Assembly: GCF_002934605.1 (NCBI RefSeq)
Contig: NZ_PTJC01000006.1
Span: 1,364,001-1,428,000, forward strand
Direction: 5' to 3'
DNA from: Neolewinella xylanilytica
Lineage (GTDB): Bacteria; Bacteroidota; Bacteroidia; Chitinophagales; Saprospiraceae
Length of the DNA stretch: 64,000 nucleotides
Every line of letters begins with the position of its first letter. The first letter of the stretch is position 1. Positions 27,141-36,596 of this stretch are shown piece by piece. The position numbers were made by a program, and so were the translations under genes. The notes under the pieces were generated by a model. That model worked only from the letters and a program-made list of their open reading frames with translations. It had not been told where the DNA came from and made no database searches.

Positions 27141-30100
27141 TCAATTGAGGCGATCTTTCAGGCCGGCCGGGTCGATAACGTCGGGCGAAACGTTGCGCTG
27201 CAGATATTCGCTGGGCGGATAACCGTACGCTTTCCTGAATACGCGGCTGAAGTATTTCGGATCGGAAAAGCCGCACTGATAGGCGATCTCGGCGATCGTC
27301 ATCCGCTCGGCAGCCAGCAAGTGGCGGGCCTTTTCCAACTTAAAAAAGTTGACGAAGTCGGTGACGGAACGGTCAGTCAGCGATTTGATCTTTTTATAGA
27401 GCAGACTTCGGCTGATAAACAGCGCTTCGGCCAGGTGCTGTTGGTTGAAGTCCGGGCGCGCGTAATTTTCTTCCAGCACATCGTAGACGGCCTGCAGGAA
27501 CCGTTGGTCGACCGGGTTGGGCGTCGCGGTTTGCGGTGGGGGAGTGGCCTGTTTGCCAAATAGCTTGCGCAGCCGCCGGCGCGTACGGATGAGGTTGTCG
27601 ATACGTGCCGTGAGAATCTTTAGGTTGAAGGGCTTCGCCACGTAGTCGTCGGCGCCGGTTTCCAATCCCTCTACGAAGTTCTCGACCATGGCTTTGGCCG
27701 TGAGCAGGATTACGGGGATGTGGCTGGTCGTAATGTCGGTCTTAAGGTGGCGACAGAGCTCGATACCGTCCATGCGCGGCATCATGATATCGCTGATGAT
27801 GAGATCCGGTGCCTCCGCTTCGGCTAGCTCTCGCCCCCGTACGCCGTCTTCGGCAACGACGATCCGGTATTTCTTTCCGAGCCGCTGGGTGAGCAGAAAA
27901 CGGAGGTCGGCGTTATCTTCCACGACCAGCACCAGTGGGGCGTCTTTCCGTTTCGGCGGGGCGGGCGTCGGTTCGGGCGTCCCGGGCGGCGGGAGCGGCC
28001 GGTTCGGCAGCACGCTTCTGGAAGGTGCTCCCGGGCTGGTATCGGCAATTTCCGCCGACAAAAAGGAACGTCGTAGGTAGGGTAGGCGAACGGTGAAGGT
28101 AGCGCCCTTGCCGACTTCGCTTTCCAACTGTATGCTGCCGTGCATGAGTTGCACCAGTTCCCGGACCAGCGCCAGCCCGATGCCCGAACCGACCATGGAA
28201 TGCTGACCCGTACCCGAAACCTGGTAAAAGTGATCGAATACCAGCGGCTGATCCGATTTAGCGATGCCGATCCCGGTGTCGCGGACGGCGATTTCGAGGT
28301 GGGGGTCCGTCTCTCCCGTCCCGGGAGAATCCAGAAAGCGCAGCTCCAGGGATACCTGGCCGCCTTTGGGCGTGAATTTGAGGGCGTTGGAGAGCAGGTT
28401 GTACAGAATATGCTCCAGTTTTTCCGCGTCAAACCAAGTTTGTTGGCGGGGATTCGTCAGGGCAAACCGGTAGTCGATCTGCTGGTGGTGGGCCAGATCC
28501 TGAAAGGACAGGAATATTTCCTTGACGAAGTGGACGACGTCGCCCCGGGTGATGCGGGCTACCTGTTGCCCTTCCTCGATCCGCCGGAAGCTCATCAATT
28601 GATTGATGAGGTGCAGTAAACGCTGAGCGTTGCGGTTCACGATCCGGATCCGGTGCTTTACCTCTTCATTGTGGTCGAACCGTTCCAGCAGGCCTTCCAG
28701 CGGGTCGAGGATGAGGGTCAAAGGGGTGCGGAATTCGTGGGAAATATTGGTGAAGAAGCGCAGGCGGGTCTGGTTGACCTCCCGGACTTGCTTATTGAGT
28801 TCGATCAGGCGGTCGCGCTGCTGGCTGATCTCCCGGTTTTTGAATTCCAGTTCGTCCTTCTGTTCGGCGATCTCCTTTTGCCGGTGCGCCAGCGTAGTGT
28901 TGGTAGCGTGCAGGTGGGCTTTCTGGCGCTCGATCTCGGCGGTCCGCACGCTGACCAGCCCTTCCAGTTTTTTCGTTTGTTTCCGCAAGAAATTGAAGCG
29001 CCACCGCATGTAACAGAACACCGCGCCGACGAGCAGCACGCCGATCAAGATGCGAAACCAGGCCGTCTGGTAAAATGGGGGAAGAATCACGAACCGCAGC
29101 CGGGTAGGTGCTGGTTGCCAGCTTCCGTGACCGTTAGAGGCTTTCACCTCGAAGGTGTATTCCCCGCCCCCGAGGTTGGTGTAGGTCGCGAAACGCCGGT
29201 CGGCACCTACGATAACCCAGTCTTTATCTACGCCGACCATCCGGTACGCGAAGCGCGTCTGCTCGGGTAAGAAATAATCCAGGGCCGAGAAAGTGAGGGA
29301 AAAAACGTTGTCGCGGTAGGACAGCCTCACCTCGTCGGCCCGGTTGATCACCGTAGGAAGCGGAACGGTACCGTGATAGGCTTGTCCGACACCTACCGGC
29401 TCATTAAGAATCTGCAGGGAAGTGAGTACCGCCGGCGCGGGATCGGGATAATCGCCGATCGCGCTGGGGCGGAAATAATTCAATCCCTCCACCGACCCGA
29501 AATACAAATAGCCGTCGCTGCCCCGGTGGGAGGCCGACCAGTAAAACTGATTGCTTAGGAGGCCGTCGGCGCGGTAGTAATTTTTGAACGTGATCGTTTC
29601 CGGATTGAGCGACGATAATCCATGGTCCGTCCCTAGCCAGAGGTATCCCCGATCGTCGATTTCAATGGTGTACACGACATTGTTTCCCAGGCCGTCCCCC
29701 TCGTCGTAAGCGGTGAAGGCCGGTTTGTTTCGGCCCGGCGGAGGCGTCACGGCGAGCCCCCTGCCGTAAGTACCCACCCAGATCCGGCCGCGGTGATCCT
29801 CCCGGAGACTCAGGATATAATCACCGGGTAGTCCCTCACCGGATGTACGGGTATATCGCTCGATATCGTCGGGTTTAATGGATTCTCCCCTCCGATCCAG
29901 GGCGCTGGCCGGGAAGCGGAACAGCGCCTTGCGTGTTCCGATCCAGTAGACGTTCTTAGCGTCTAGCAGAATGCAACCTACTTCGCGGATGGTAGCCAGG
30001 GGGTGGTCGCCCGTGAAGAGCAAGAGCTCGCCGGTCTCCGGATCCACGGTGGCCAGCCCCTCTTCGGATCCGATCAGCAAAAAGCCCCTGGGATCCGCGT

Positions 30101-31499
30101 GCAATGACGATATGAAGCGCACGCTATTGGTTGGGTGCTGCCCCTTGCCGACAAGAAATGGCTCGAAGCGACCATTGCGGGTATTCATGCGATTAACGCC
30201 GGCTCCCCAGGTGCCTAACCAAAGGTCGTCGCCCTGCCCCCGGAGGATAGCGGTTACAAAGTCGCTGCTGATGCCCGCGGTCGCTTTGGGGTCGTGGGTA
30301 TAGTGGCGGACGGTGCCGCTCTTCCGGTCGATCCGGTTCAGTCCGCCCCCGGCGGTGCCCACCCAGAGCGTATTGCCCTCCTCCAGCACGGAATTGACGG
30401 TGGGATGGCTCAGGGTTCCGGCCTTGCCCGCCTGGTGGGTGAGCGCGCCGAAGCGGTGCTGGTGCAGGTTGTATTTATTCACCCCGCCTTTGTCCGTACC
30501 GATCCAGACGTTGCCGAGGGTATCGGTGAGCAAGGCGTTAACGAAGCGGTTGTTTAATTCCTGCGCGCCGGCGCCCCGCTGCGTAAGGGAGCGAAAATCG
30601 CCACGAAGGGGTTGAAAGTAACTGATGCCGCCTAAGGTTCCTACGAGCAAATTCCCCTCGACGTCACGGCAAATCGAGGTAACCGTGTTGTGGAGGAGCG
30701 TGGCTTCGTCTTGCGGATCGTGTACGAAAGCGGTAATGCGGCGGTCGGCCCACCCGTAGCGGATTAAGCCGGTGTGCGTGCCGATCCAAAGTTCCGCTCC
30801 GTCGTGGTAGAGCGTGGTGGCATTCAAGCTGCCCGCCGCTCCGGGCAGGCGGCTCAGTTCTTCCCCCTCGCTGGTAAACACCCCGGAGGTGGTCCCGATG
30901 ATCACGGTGTTTTGGTTGCCGCCCGTCAGGGAAGTTATGCTCCCGGCCGGGGGGGGCATGCGGAATTTCGTAGCCACCCTTATGGTGGCCGGATCTTCCG
31001 GGTCGATTGTGAGGACGTAGAGGCCGTCGTACTTGGTGGCCACCCATACGCTCCCGGACGAATCCGTGTAGAGGGCGGATATGTCGGCGGTGCGCAGGAT
31101 CGGATCGCCCGCCCCGAAACTGACGAATCGCGCCCGTTCCATATCGTAAACCGCCAGGCCCTTAGCGGTACCGATCCAGATCTTCCGGTCGTGGTCTTCC
31201 GCTAGCGCGTGGATGCCATTGTCGGGCAGGCCCGCCGCTTCCTCCGGCTGGGATCGATAGTTTTCGAAACCGTAGCCGTCGTAGCGGGACAATCCGTTCC
31301 AGGTCGCGAACCACATGAATCCATCACTATCCCTGAGGAGGGCGTCCACGGTATTCTGGGCCAGGCCGTCGTCCGTGGTGAGGTACTGCAGCTGAAAAGG
31401 AAAGGGCTGCTGGGCCGAAAGCGCGTCGTACGGTGGCCACCACAGCAGTAGGGCGAGGAGCGCCCGGGGGCCAAGGAGCTTAGCTACGTAGTAGTGCAT
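27141..31499 (-). CDS. Hybrid two-component system sensor/regulator (HTCS)
   Basis: A 1452-residue one-protein sensor and regulator. After a signal peptide or anchor (LLALLLWWPPYDALSAQ) come two sets of propeller repeats (residues about 25-760, e.g. DSDGFMWFATWNGLSRYDG), a Y_Y_Y domain, one membrane helix (WFRILIGVLLVGAVFCYM), HisKA with His921 in ISHEFRTPLTL, HATPase, a receiver with Asp1237 in IISDIMMPRMDG, and a C-terminal AraC helix-turn-helix. Such proteins bind oligosaccharides in the periplasm and activate the neighbouring susC promoter. The gene diverges from susC. The start at 31499 gives the signal peptide; earlier starts add only unconserved sequence reaching into the susC promoter. 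Confidence 0.94.
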   Translation of the reverse strand: MHYYVAKLLGPRALLALLLWWPPYDALSAQQPFPFQLQYLTTDDGLAQNTVDALLRDSDGFMWFATWNGLSRYDGYGFENYRSQPEEAAGLPDNGIHALAEDHDRKIWIGTAKGLAVYDMERARFVSFGAGDPILRTADISALYTDSSGSVWVATKYDGLYVLTIDPEDPATIRVATKFRMPPPAGSITSLTGGNQNTVIIGTTSGVFTSEGEELSRLPGAAGSLNATTLYHDGAELWIGTHTGLIRYGWADRRITAFVHDPQDEATLLHNTVTSICRDVEGNLLVGTLGGISYFQPLRGDFRSLTQRGAGAQELNNRFVNALLTDTLGNVWIGTDKGGVNKYNLHQHRFGALTHQAGKAGTLSHPTVNSVLEEGNTLWVGTAGGGLNRIDRKSGTVRHYTHDPKATAGISSDFVTAILRGQGDDLWLGTWGAGVNRMNTRNGRFEPFLVGKGQHPTNSVRFISSLHADPRGFLLIGSEEGLATVDPETGELLLFTGDHPLATIREVGCILLDAKNVYWIGTRKALFRFPASALDRRGESIKPDDIERYTRTSGEGLPGDYILSLREDHRGRIWVGTYGRGLAVTPPPGRNKPAFTAYDEGDGLGNNVVYTIEIDDRGYLWLGTDHGLSSLNPETITFKNYYRADGLLSNQFYWSASHRGSDGYLYFGSVEGLNYFRPSAIGDYPDPAPAVLTSLQILNEPVGVGQAYHGTVPLPTVINRADEVRLSYRDNVFSLTFSALDYFLPEQTRFAYRMVGVDKDWVIVGADRRFATYTNLGGGEYTFEVKASNGHGSWQPAPTRLRFVILPPFYQTAWFRILIGVLLVGAVFCYMRWRFNFLRKQTKKLEGLVSVRTAEIERQKAHLHATNTTLAHRQKEIAEQKDELEFKNREISQQRDRLIELNKQVREVNQTRLRFFTNISHEFRTPLTLILDPLEGLLERFDHNEEVKHRIRIVNRNAQRLLHLINQLMSFRRIEEGQQVARITRGDVVHFVKEIFLSFQDLAHHQQIDYRFALTNPRQQTWFDAEKLEHILYNLLSNALKFTPKGGQVSLELRFLDSPGTGETDPHLEIAVRDTGIGIAKSDQPLVFDHFYQVSGTGQHSMVGSGIGLALVRELVQLMHGSIQLESEVGKGATFTVRLPYLRRSFLSAEIADTSPGAPSRSVLPNRPLPPPGTPEPTPAPPKRKDAPLVLVVEDNADLRFLLTQRLGKKYRIVVAEDGVRGRELAEAEAPDLIISDIMMPRMDGIELCRHLKTDITTSHIPVILLTAKAMVENFVEGLETGADDYVAKPFNLKILTARIDNLIRTRRRLRKLFGKQATPPPQTATPNPVDQRFLQAVYDVLEENYARPDFNQQHLAEALFISRSLLYKKIKSLTDRSVTDFVNFFKLEKARHLLAAERMTIAEIAYQCGFSDPKYFSRVFRKAYGYPPSEYLQRNVSPDVIDPAGLKDRLN

Positions 31500-31591
31500 G
31501 ATGGGGTCGACTTCCGTGCGGGAGGACTCGAATATCGGTAATATTAAATAGTCCACCGTGGAAGGGGAACACGATCCGGCAGGAATACGGT

Positions 31592-31629
31592 ATTGTCCAC
31601 TATTCGTACGGATTCGTCCACCCTTCGGA
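31592..31629 (+). promoter_or_regulatory. Direct repeat upstream of susC, candidate HTCS binding site
   Basis: GTCCAC-nn-TTCG-n-A occurs at 31595-31608 and again at 31616-31629, exactly 21 bases apart, about two helical turns, as expected for AraC-type regulators. A third GTCCAC is at 31551. The inner copy overlaps where the -33 element of the susC promoter would lie. Confidence 0.55.
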
Positions 31630-31643
31630 AGCCAGTACGCTTC

Positions 31644-31651
31644 TATCTTTG
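31644..31651 (+). promoter_or_regulatory. -7 element of the susC promoter
   Basis: TATCTTTG is an exact match to the Bacteroidota -7 consensus. No good TTTG lies 19-21 bases upstream, as expected for a promoter that needs an activator. It leaves a leader of about 135 bases before the susC ATG at 31789. Confidence 0.5.
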
Positions 31652-31788
31652 GAAGTATAATACTGCGATCCGGTCCGTCAATCAAATTTTATCGAACAGG
31701 AATCTTGTTTGGCCCAATATCCTTCTATATAGAGTAGTTGATGACGGTCCGCTGGTTGCTTTGTTTTTTCTTACTTAATCGACGAATC

Positions 31789-34700
31789 ATGCAAACCTAC
31801 CTTCATCCAGCGCGCGCCTTCGCGCCGTTTACCCACCGGTCAGCGGGACGGTGGACTCTCTGGTCCCTTCTCCTGTTCGTAGCCGGGGCATTGACCGGAC
31901 AGGAGTCGACCGTTTCCGGCTACGTCACGTCGATGGACGACGAGCCACTGATCGGTGCTACCGTCTCGGTCAAAAACACCACCACGGGAACGGTAACCGA
32001 CGTGGACGGCAGCTACCGCATCCGTGCCGTACCCGGAGATACCTTATTATATACCTACATCGGTTTCCTGAACGAGGAGCGGGTGGTGGGCCCCGGAGAG
32101 ACGCGCATCAATGTGTTGTTGACGGGCGACATTGCCGAGCTGGATGAAATCGTCGTAGTCGGCTACGGTACCCAGCGCAAATCCGATCTGACCGGATCGG
32201 TTTCCGTCATCAGTACGGAGGATATTGAAAAGTATGCTACCAATGACGTCGCCCAGCTATTACAGGGCCGCGCGGCCGGAGTGAACGTGAACAGCGACGG
32301 GGAACCGGGATCGATCCCCCGGGTCCGGATCCGGGGTGTTGGGACCTTTGGAAACGCGGAACCCCTTTACGTTATTGACGGGGTGCCCATCGGTACGACG
32401 CCCCGGGACTTCAACCCCAACGATATTGCTTCCGTCCAGATCCTGAAAGATGCGTCCGCGGGCGCGATCTACGGTTCCCGGGCGGCGAACGGCGTCGTTA
32501 TCATTACCACCAAAAAGGGTAGCCGCAACACGCCGTTACAGATTACCTATACCGCCTACTACGGCCTTGACCAAGTGTGGCAGGATATTCCGGTACTGGG
32601 GCGGGAGCAGTACCAGTTGCTGAACAACGAATCGCAGCTGAACGGCGGGGAAACCGTCGCCCCGGGCAACGACCCTAACGACCCGCTCTACATCGACAAC
32701 ATCGACACCGACTGGCAGGCCGAAGGCTTCAAGAACGGTAACCGGATGAACCATAACCTGCGCTTTGCCGGAGGGGGAGAGAACGTGACCTATAACCTGT
32801 CGCTGGACTATTTCGACAACGAAGGCACCCTGGTGGGCAACGGGCCGGACTACACCCGCTATTCAGTCCGTGCCAACACGGAGGCGGAGAAAGGCATCTT
32901 CAAGGTCGGCCAATCCCTTTATTACAGCCATTCCAACGAGAGCCCGCTGACCTACGAAGGCCTGCTGCTGGCCGGCGGGCGGCCGTCGTTGATCGGCGAC
33001 CTGGTGGTGGCCGTGCCTACGATGCCGGTTTTGGATCCCAACCGGCGGGGCGGCTTCGGAGGCACTTCTTCCGCGGTGGAGCGAGCCATCAGTCTGAACG
33101 TCATCGGGCTAAACAGCCTGATCGACAACCGGGTGGAGGCCGACCGCATTTTCGCGGTTACCTACGGGGAACTTACCCTCCTGGAGCGGGCGGGCACCTC
33201 GCTGAAGTACAAGCTGAACCTAAGCTACGATCGGACCTTCACCCGTGACTTCAGCTTCCAGCCGGGCTTCGACCTGGGCTTTTTCTTCCAGAAGGACATT
33301 CCCGCCCTTACCGACGGGTCGCGCTCCTTTTCGACCGGATTGGTAGAGAATACGCTGAACTTCGAGAAGGATTTCGGCAACCAGCAGCTCAGCGTACTGG
33401 TGGGCCAAATGTACCAGCAGGGCAACTTCCTGTTCCGCAACGGCTACACCGAACAGCTTACCGAGCCCTACTTCCCGGTCCTCAACAACGGTACCAACCA
33501 GACGGCCAGCGGCTTCGAAACCCGCAACGTGCTGCTGTCCTATTTGGCGCGGGTGAACTACAGCTACGACGATCGGTACCTGATCACGGGTACCATCCGC
33601 CGGGACGGATCCTCGCGCTTCGCCCCCGAAAACCGCTACGGGAACTTCCCGTCCATTGCCGTTGGCTGGAAACTGCACAATGAGGACTTCCTGAACCTAC
33701 CGGAGGCGATCGCCGAACTCAAGCTCCGCGGTAGCTACGGCAAGCTCGGCAACCAGGAGATCGGCGACTACCTTTACACCACCAGCATCAACTCCAACAT
33801 CGTCTACAATTTCAACGGCGAGCGGGTAATCGGCGGATTGCAGACGCAAATCGTCTCGGAGGACATCAAGTGGGAAACCAAAACCACGACGAACGTCGGA
33901 TTGGATCTAGCGCTCTTCGAAGGAAAAGTGACCTTTTCCGGAGAATACTACAGCAGTGAGACATCGGATATCCTGGTCGGGGTACCGATCGCCGAATCCA
34001 ACGGTGCTACCAACACGCCGGTCGTCAACGCGGGAATCCTGCGGAACAACGGCTTGGACTTCAACCTCGGATACCGCGACTTTTCCGGGCCGTTCAATTT
34101 CGAGGTATCGGCCAATATGGCGACCCTCAACAACGAAGTTGTGGCCCTCGGTGGCAACAACGAGCCGATCTTCGGCATCGGATCGATCACCGAGGTAGGA
34201 AGCGAGATCGGGCAGCACTACGGCTGGGACGTCGTCGGCGTATTCCAGAGCCAGGAGGAAATCGACGAGCACGCTTTCCAGGACCCGGGAACCGCTCCCG
34301 GCGATCTCATCTTCCGCGACATCGGTGGGGTGGACGAAAATGGAGAGCGCACCAACATTCCCGACGGTATCATCGACGCCAACGACCGCACCTACCTGGG
34401 CAGCGCGATCCCCAGCCTATACTATGGCTTCAACTTCTACGCCACCTTCAAAAATTTCGATTTCACCACTTTCGCTTCCGGGGCGACCGGCTACCAGATC
34501 AACAGCCGCCTGTACCGCGACCTGCTCCATACGCAGGGCTACATCAACTACCACGAGGATGCCCTGAACCGGTGGACGCCGGACAACCCGAGCAATGTAT
34601 ACCCGCGCCTGGTAGCGGGCGATCCCAACCAGAATGCCCGGGATTCCAACCGGGAGGGCTGGCTGCAGGACGGTACCCACCTGCGCATCAATACCGTGAG

Positions 34701-34923
34701 CCTCGGCTATACCCTTCCGCAGGGCATCATCGAGCAACTGTCCAAGTTCCGGGTGTACGCGACCATCCAGAACCTGTACACCTTCCAATCTTACAAGGGA
34801 TTCAACCCGGACTTCATCTCCCGCGACCTGGAAAACAACCCTAGCATTTTCGAGCCTGGTTTCGACTTCGGCTCCTTTCCGAAACCCCGGGTTTACCTGC
34901 TCGGACTTGAGGTCACCTTTTAA
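31789..34923 (+). CDS. SusC/RagA-family TonB-linked outer-membrane transporter
   Basis: A 1044-residue outer-membrane porin that imports oligosaccharides. After the signal peptide come a carboxypeptidase-regulatory-like domain (VSGYVTSMDDEPLIGATVSVKN), the SusC signature (DEIVVVGYGTQRKSDLTGSV), the plug (RIRGVGTFGNAEPLYVIDGVPI, LKDASAGAIYGSRAANGVVIITTKKG) and the barrel. The ATG at 31789 gives the signal peptide; an upstream TTG at 31738 does not. It pairs with the SusD gene 12 bases downstream. Neighbouring arabinosidases suggest arabinan or arabinoxylan oligosaccharides as cargo; expression is probably driven by the divergent HTCS. Confidence 0.95.
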   Translation: MQTYLHPARAFAPFTHRSAGRWTLWSLLLFVAGALTGQESTVSGYVTSMDDEPLIGATVSVKNTTTGTVTDVDGSYRIRAVPGDTLLYTYIGFLNEERVVGPGETRINVLLTGDIAELDEIVVVGYGTQRKSDLTGSVSVISTEDIEKYATNDVAQLLQGRAAGVNVNSDGEPGSIPRVRIRGVGTFGNAEPLYVIDGVPIGTTPRDFNPNDIASVQILKDASAGAIYGSRAANGVVIITTKKGSRNTPLQITYTAYYGLDQVWQDIPVLGREQYQLLNNESQLNGGETVAPGNDPNDPLYIDNIDTDWQAEGFKNGNRMNHNLRFAGGGENVTYNLSLDYFDNEGTLVGNGPDYTRYSVRANTEAEKGIFKVGQSLYYSHSNESPLTYEGLLLAGGRPSLIGDLVVAVPTMPVLDPNRRGGFGGTSSAVERAISLNVIGLNSLIDNRVEADRIFAVTYGELTLLERAGTSLKYKLNLSYDRTFTRDFSFQPGFDLGFFFQKDIPALTDGSRSFSTGLVENTLNFEKDFGNQQLSVLVGQMYQQGNFLFRNGYTEQLTEPYFPVLNNGTNQTASGFETRNVLLSYLARVNYSYDDRYLITGTIRRDGSSRFAPENRYGNFPSIAVGWKLHNEDFLNLPEAIAELKLRGSYGKLGNQEIGDYLYTTSINSNIVYNFNGERVIGGLQTQIVSEDIKWETKTTTNVGLDLALFEGKVTFSGEYYSSETSDILVGVPIAESNGATNTPVVNAGILRNNGLDFNLGYRDFSGPFNFEVSANMATLNNEVVALGGNNEPIFGIGSITEVGSEIGQHYGWDVVGVFQSQEEIDEHAFQDPGTAPGDLIFRDIGGVDENGERTNIPDGIIDANDRTYLGSAIPSLYYGFNFYATFKNFDFTTFASGATGYQINSRLYRDLLHTQGYINYHEDALNRWTPDNPSNVYPRLVAGDPNQNARDSNREGWLQDGTHLRINTVSLGYTLPQGIIEQLSKFRVYATIQNLYTFQSYKGFNPDFISRDLENNPSIFEPGFDFGSFPKPRVYLLGLEVTF

Positions 34924-34935
34924 TAGCAGCCGATC

Positions 34936-36483
34936 ATGAAGAAACTACAATACGCCATCGTCGCCCTGTGCTTCTGCGCCTGTGCCGACGATCTAGACCA
35001 AACGAACCCGAACCAGCTCACCACCGCCAACTACTGGGAAACCCCGGAACAGGCGCTGGCCGGCGCAAACGCGATCTACAACAGCATGCTCGTGGACGGT
35101 GCCTATATGCGGATTTTCCCCAGCCTGAGCGACGGGCGGGGAGACGGCGTCAAGGCCGATTCGCCCTGGGCCGATCTGGTTCAGGTCAGCAACTTTACCA
35201 TACCGACCACCTCCGCACCCGTTCAATGGGTCTGGCGGGACAGCTACCTGATGATCGGTCGCGCCAACCAGGTGCTGGCCAACGTGCCGGATATCGAGAT
35301 GGACGCCGCGCTCAAGGATCGCATTCTCGGGCAGGCGCATTTTCTGCGGGGGCTGGCCTACTTCAACCTGGCGAATAACTTTAAAGTCGTCCCGCTCGTC
35401 ACCACACCACCGGCCGGTACGGAAGATTACAATCCAGAAACCGCACCGGAAGACGCGCTGTGGGAGCTGATCCGGAATGACTTCCGGGCGGCGGCGGATA
35501 TGTTGCCCGTCAACTACCGGGACGTCAGCGGACCGGATGCCGGTGACCTCGGCCGGGCAACGAAAGGGGCCGCTACGGGCTTCCTGGCAAAGGCTGAACT
35601 TTACCGGCAGAACTGGCAGGCCGCAGCGGACGGTTTCGCCCAGTTGGTCACCGGGCCGCTGGCGGTATACAGCCTGATGCCGGACTACCGGGACAACTTC
35701 CTACAGGTCAACGAAAACAATGCCGAATCCCTTTTCGAGGTCCAGTTTGCCTCCCCTTCCGAGGTGGGTGGTGCGGATATGAATTGGGCCGGAGAGCCGC
35801 TGGCAACCTGGAAGCAGGTTTCCGCCCAAGCGGTCACGTACGGCGCCGATGAATATGGATACTCCGACTTCCTGCCCACCCAGTGGCTGTACGACGCCTA
35901 CAAATCGGAAAGGACCGTGGACGGTGGCGTAGATCCGCGGCTCCTGACCACCCTGGCGAGCTACGAGCCGGAGGCGAATTCGACCACGATTTACGGTAAC
36001 GAATGGCCCTACGCGGAGGATAAAATCTATCCGAGGAAATATACCCGGGACGGTTTTCCCGGTATCGCTAACGAATTCGATTTTAATTCCGGCATCAATT
36101 ACCGGCTGATGCGCTACGCCGACGTGCTCCTGATGTACGCCGAAGCATTGAACGAACTGGGGCGCACCGAAGAAGCGTATGGCTATATCCAGCAAGTGCG
36201 CGATCGGGCCAAACTGCCCGATCTGGCGGAGGTACATCCCAACATGACGCAGGGAGAAATGCGCGAGCGGATTGCCCACGAACGCGCCCTGGAGCTTGCC
36301 CTGGAAGGTACTCGCATCAACGACATCATCCGTTGGGGATGGCTTTACGACGGCGACAAGCTCGCCGAGTTGCAAGCCCACGACGCAGAGTTTACTTCCT
36401 GGTCACCGGGTAACGAATACCTGCCCGTTCCCCAGCGTGAGCTGGACGTGAATCCTAACCTCTCGCCGAATTCGGCCAACTAG
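34936..36483 (+). CDS. SusD/RagB-family glycan-binding lipoprotein
   Basis: A 515-residue surface lipoprotein with signal MKKLQYAIVALCFCAC, which caps the SusC barrel and binds the glycan. The helical family core is seen (TTANYWETPEQALAGANAIYN, ILGQAHFLRGLAYFNLANNF, ATKGAATGFLAKAELYRQNW) and the C-terminal NYRLMRYADVLLMYAEALNELG and RAHERALELALEGTRINDIIRWG region. It begins 12 bases after susC, so both are co-transcribed. A terminator-like hairpin follows. Confidence 0.94.
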   Translation: MKKLQYAIVALCFCACADDLDQTNPNQLTTANYWETPEQALAGANAIYNSMLVDGAYMRIFPSLSDGRGDGVKADSPWADLVQVSNFTIPTTSAPVQWVWRDSYLMIGRANQVLANVPDIEMDAALKDRILGQAHFLRGLAYFNLANNFKVVPLVTTPPAGTEDYNPETAPEDALWELIRNDFRAAADMLPVNYRDVSGPDAGDLGRATKGAATGFLAKAELYRQNWQAAADGFAQLVTGPLAVYSLMPDYRDNFLQVNENNAESLFEVQFASPSEVGGADMNWAGEPLATWKQVSAQAVTYGADEYGYSDFLPTQWLYDAYKSERTVDGGVDPRLLTTLASYEPEANSTTIYGNEWPYAEDKIYPRKYTRDGFPGIANEFDFNSGINYRLMRYADVLLMYAEALNELGRTEEAYGYIQQVRDRAKLPDLAEVHPNMTQGEMRERIAHERALELALEGTRINDIIRWGWLYDGDKLAELQAHDAEFTSWSPGNEYLPVPQRELDVNPNLSPNSAN

Positions 36484-36510
36484 CATTTTTTACCTAATTG
36501 ACTTTATTCA

Positions 36511-36556
36511 CAGGGTGGACGGCGACGGTTTATCTCCCGTGCCACCCTGCCTTTTT
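36511..36556 (+). terminator. Rho-independent terminator-like hairpin after susD
   Basis: CAGGGTGG (36511-36518) pairs with CCACCCTG (36542-36549), with an inner ACGG/CCGT pairing, followed by CCTTTTT. Because the glycosidase genes follow on the same strand without an obvious promoter, it may lower rather than stop their transcription. Confidence 0.65.
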
Positions 36557-36596
36557 CGGTCGTGTAAGCCACCAGTGGAACTGACAACTATCTACC

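Noticed and set aside
27141-31685. Longer N-terminus for the HTCS protein
   Set aside because: The extra 62 residues run through the susC promoter region and are followed by a normal signal peptide at 31499.
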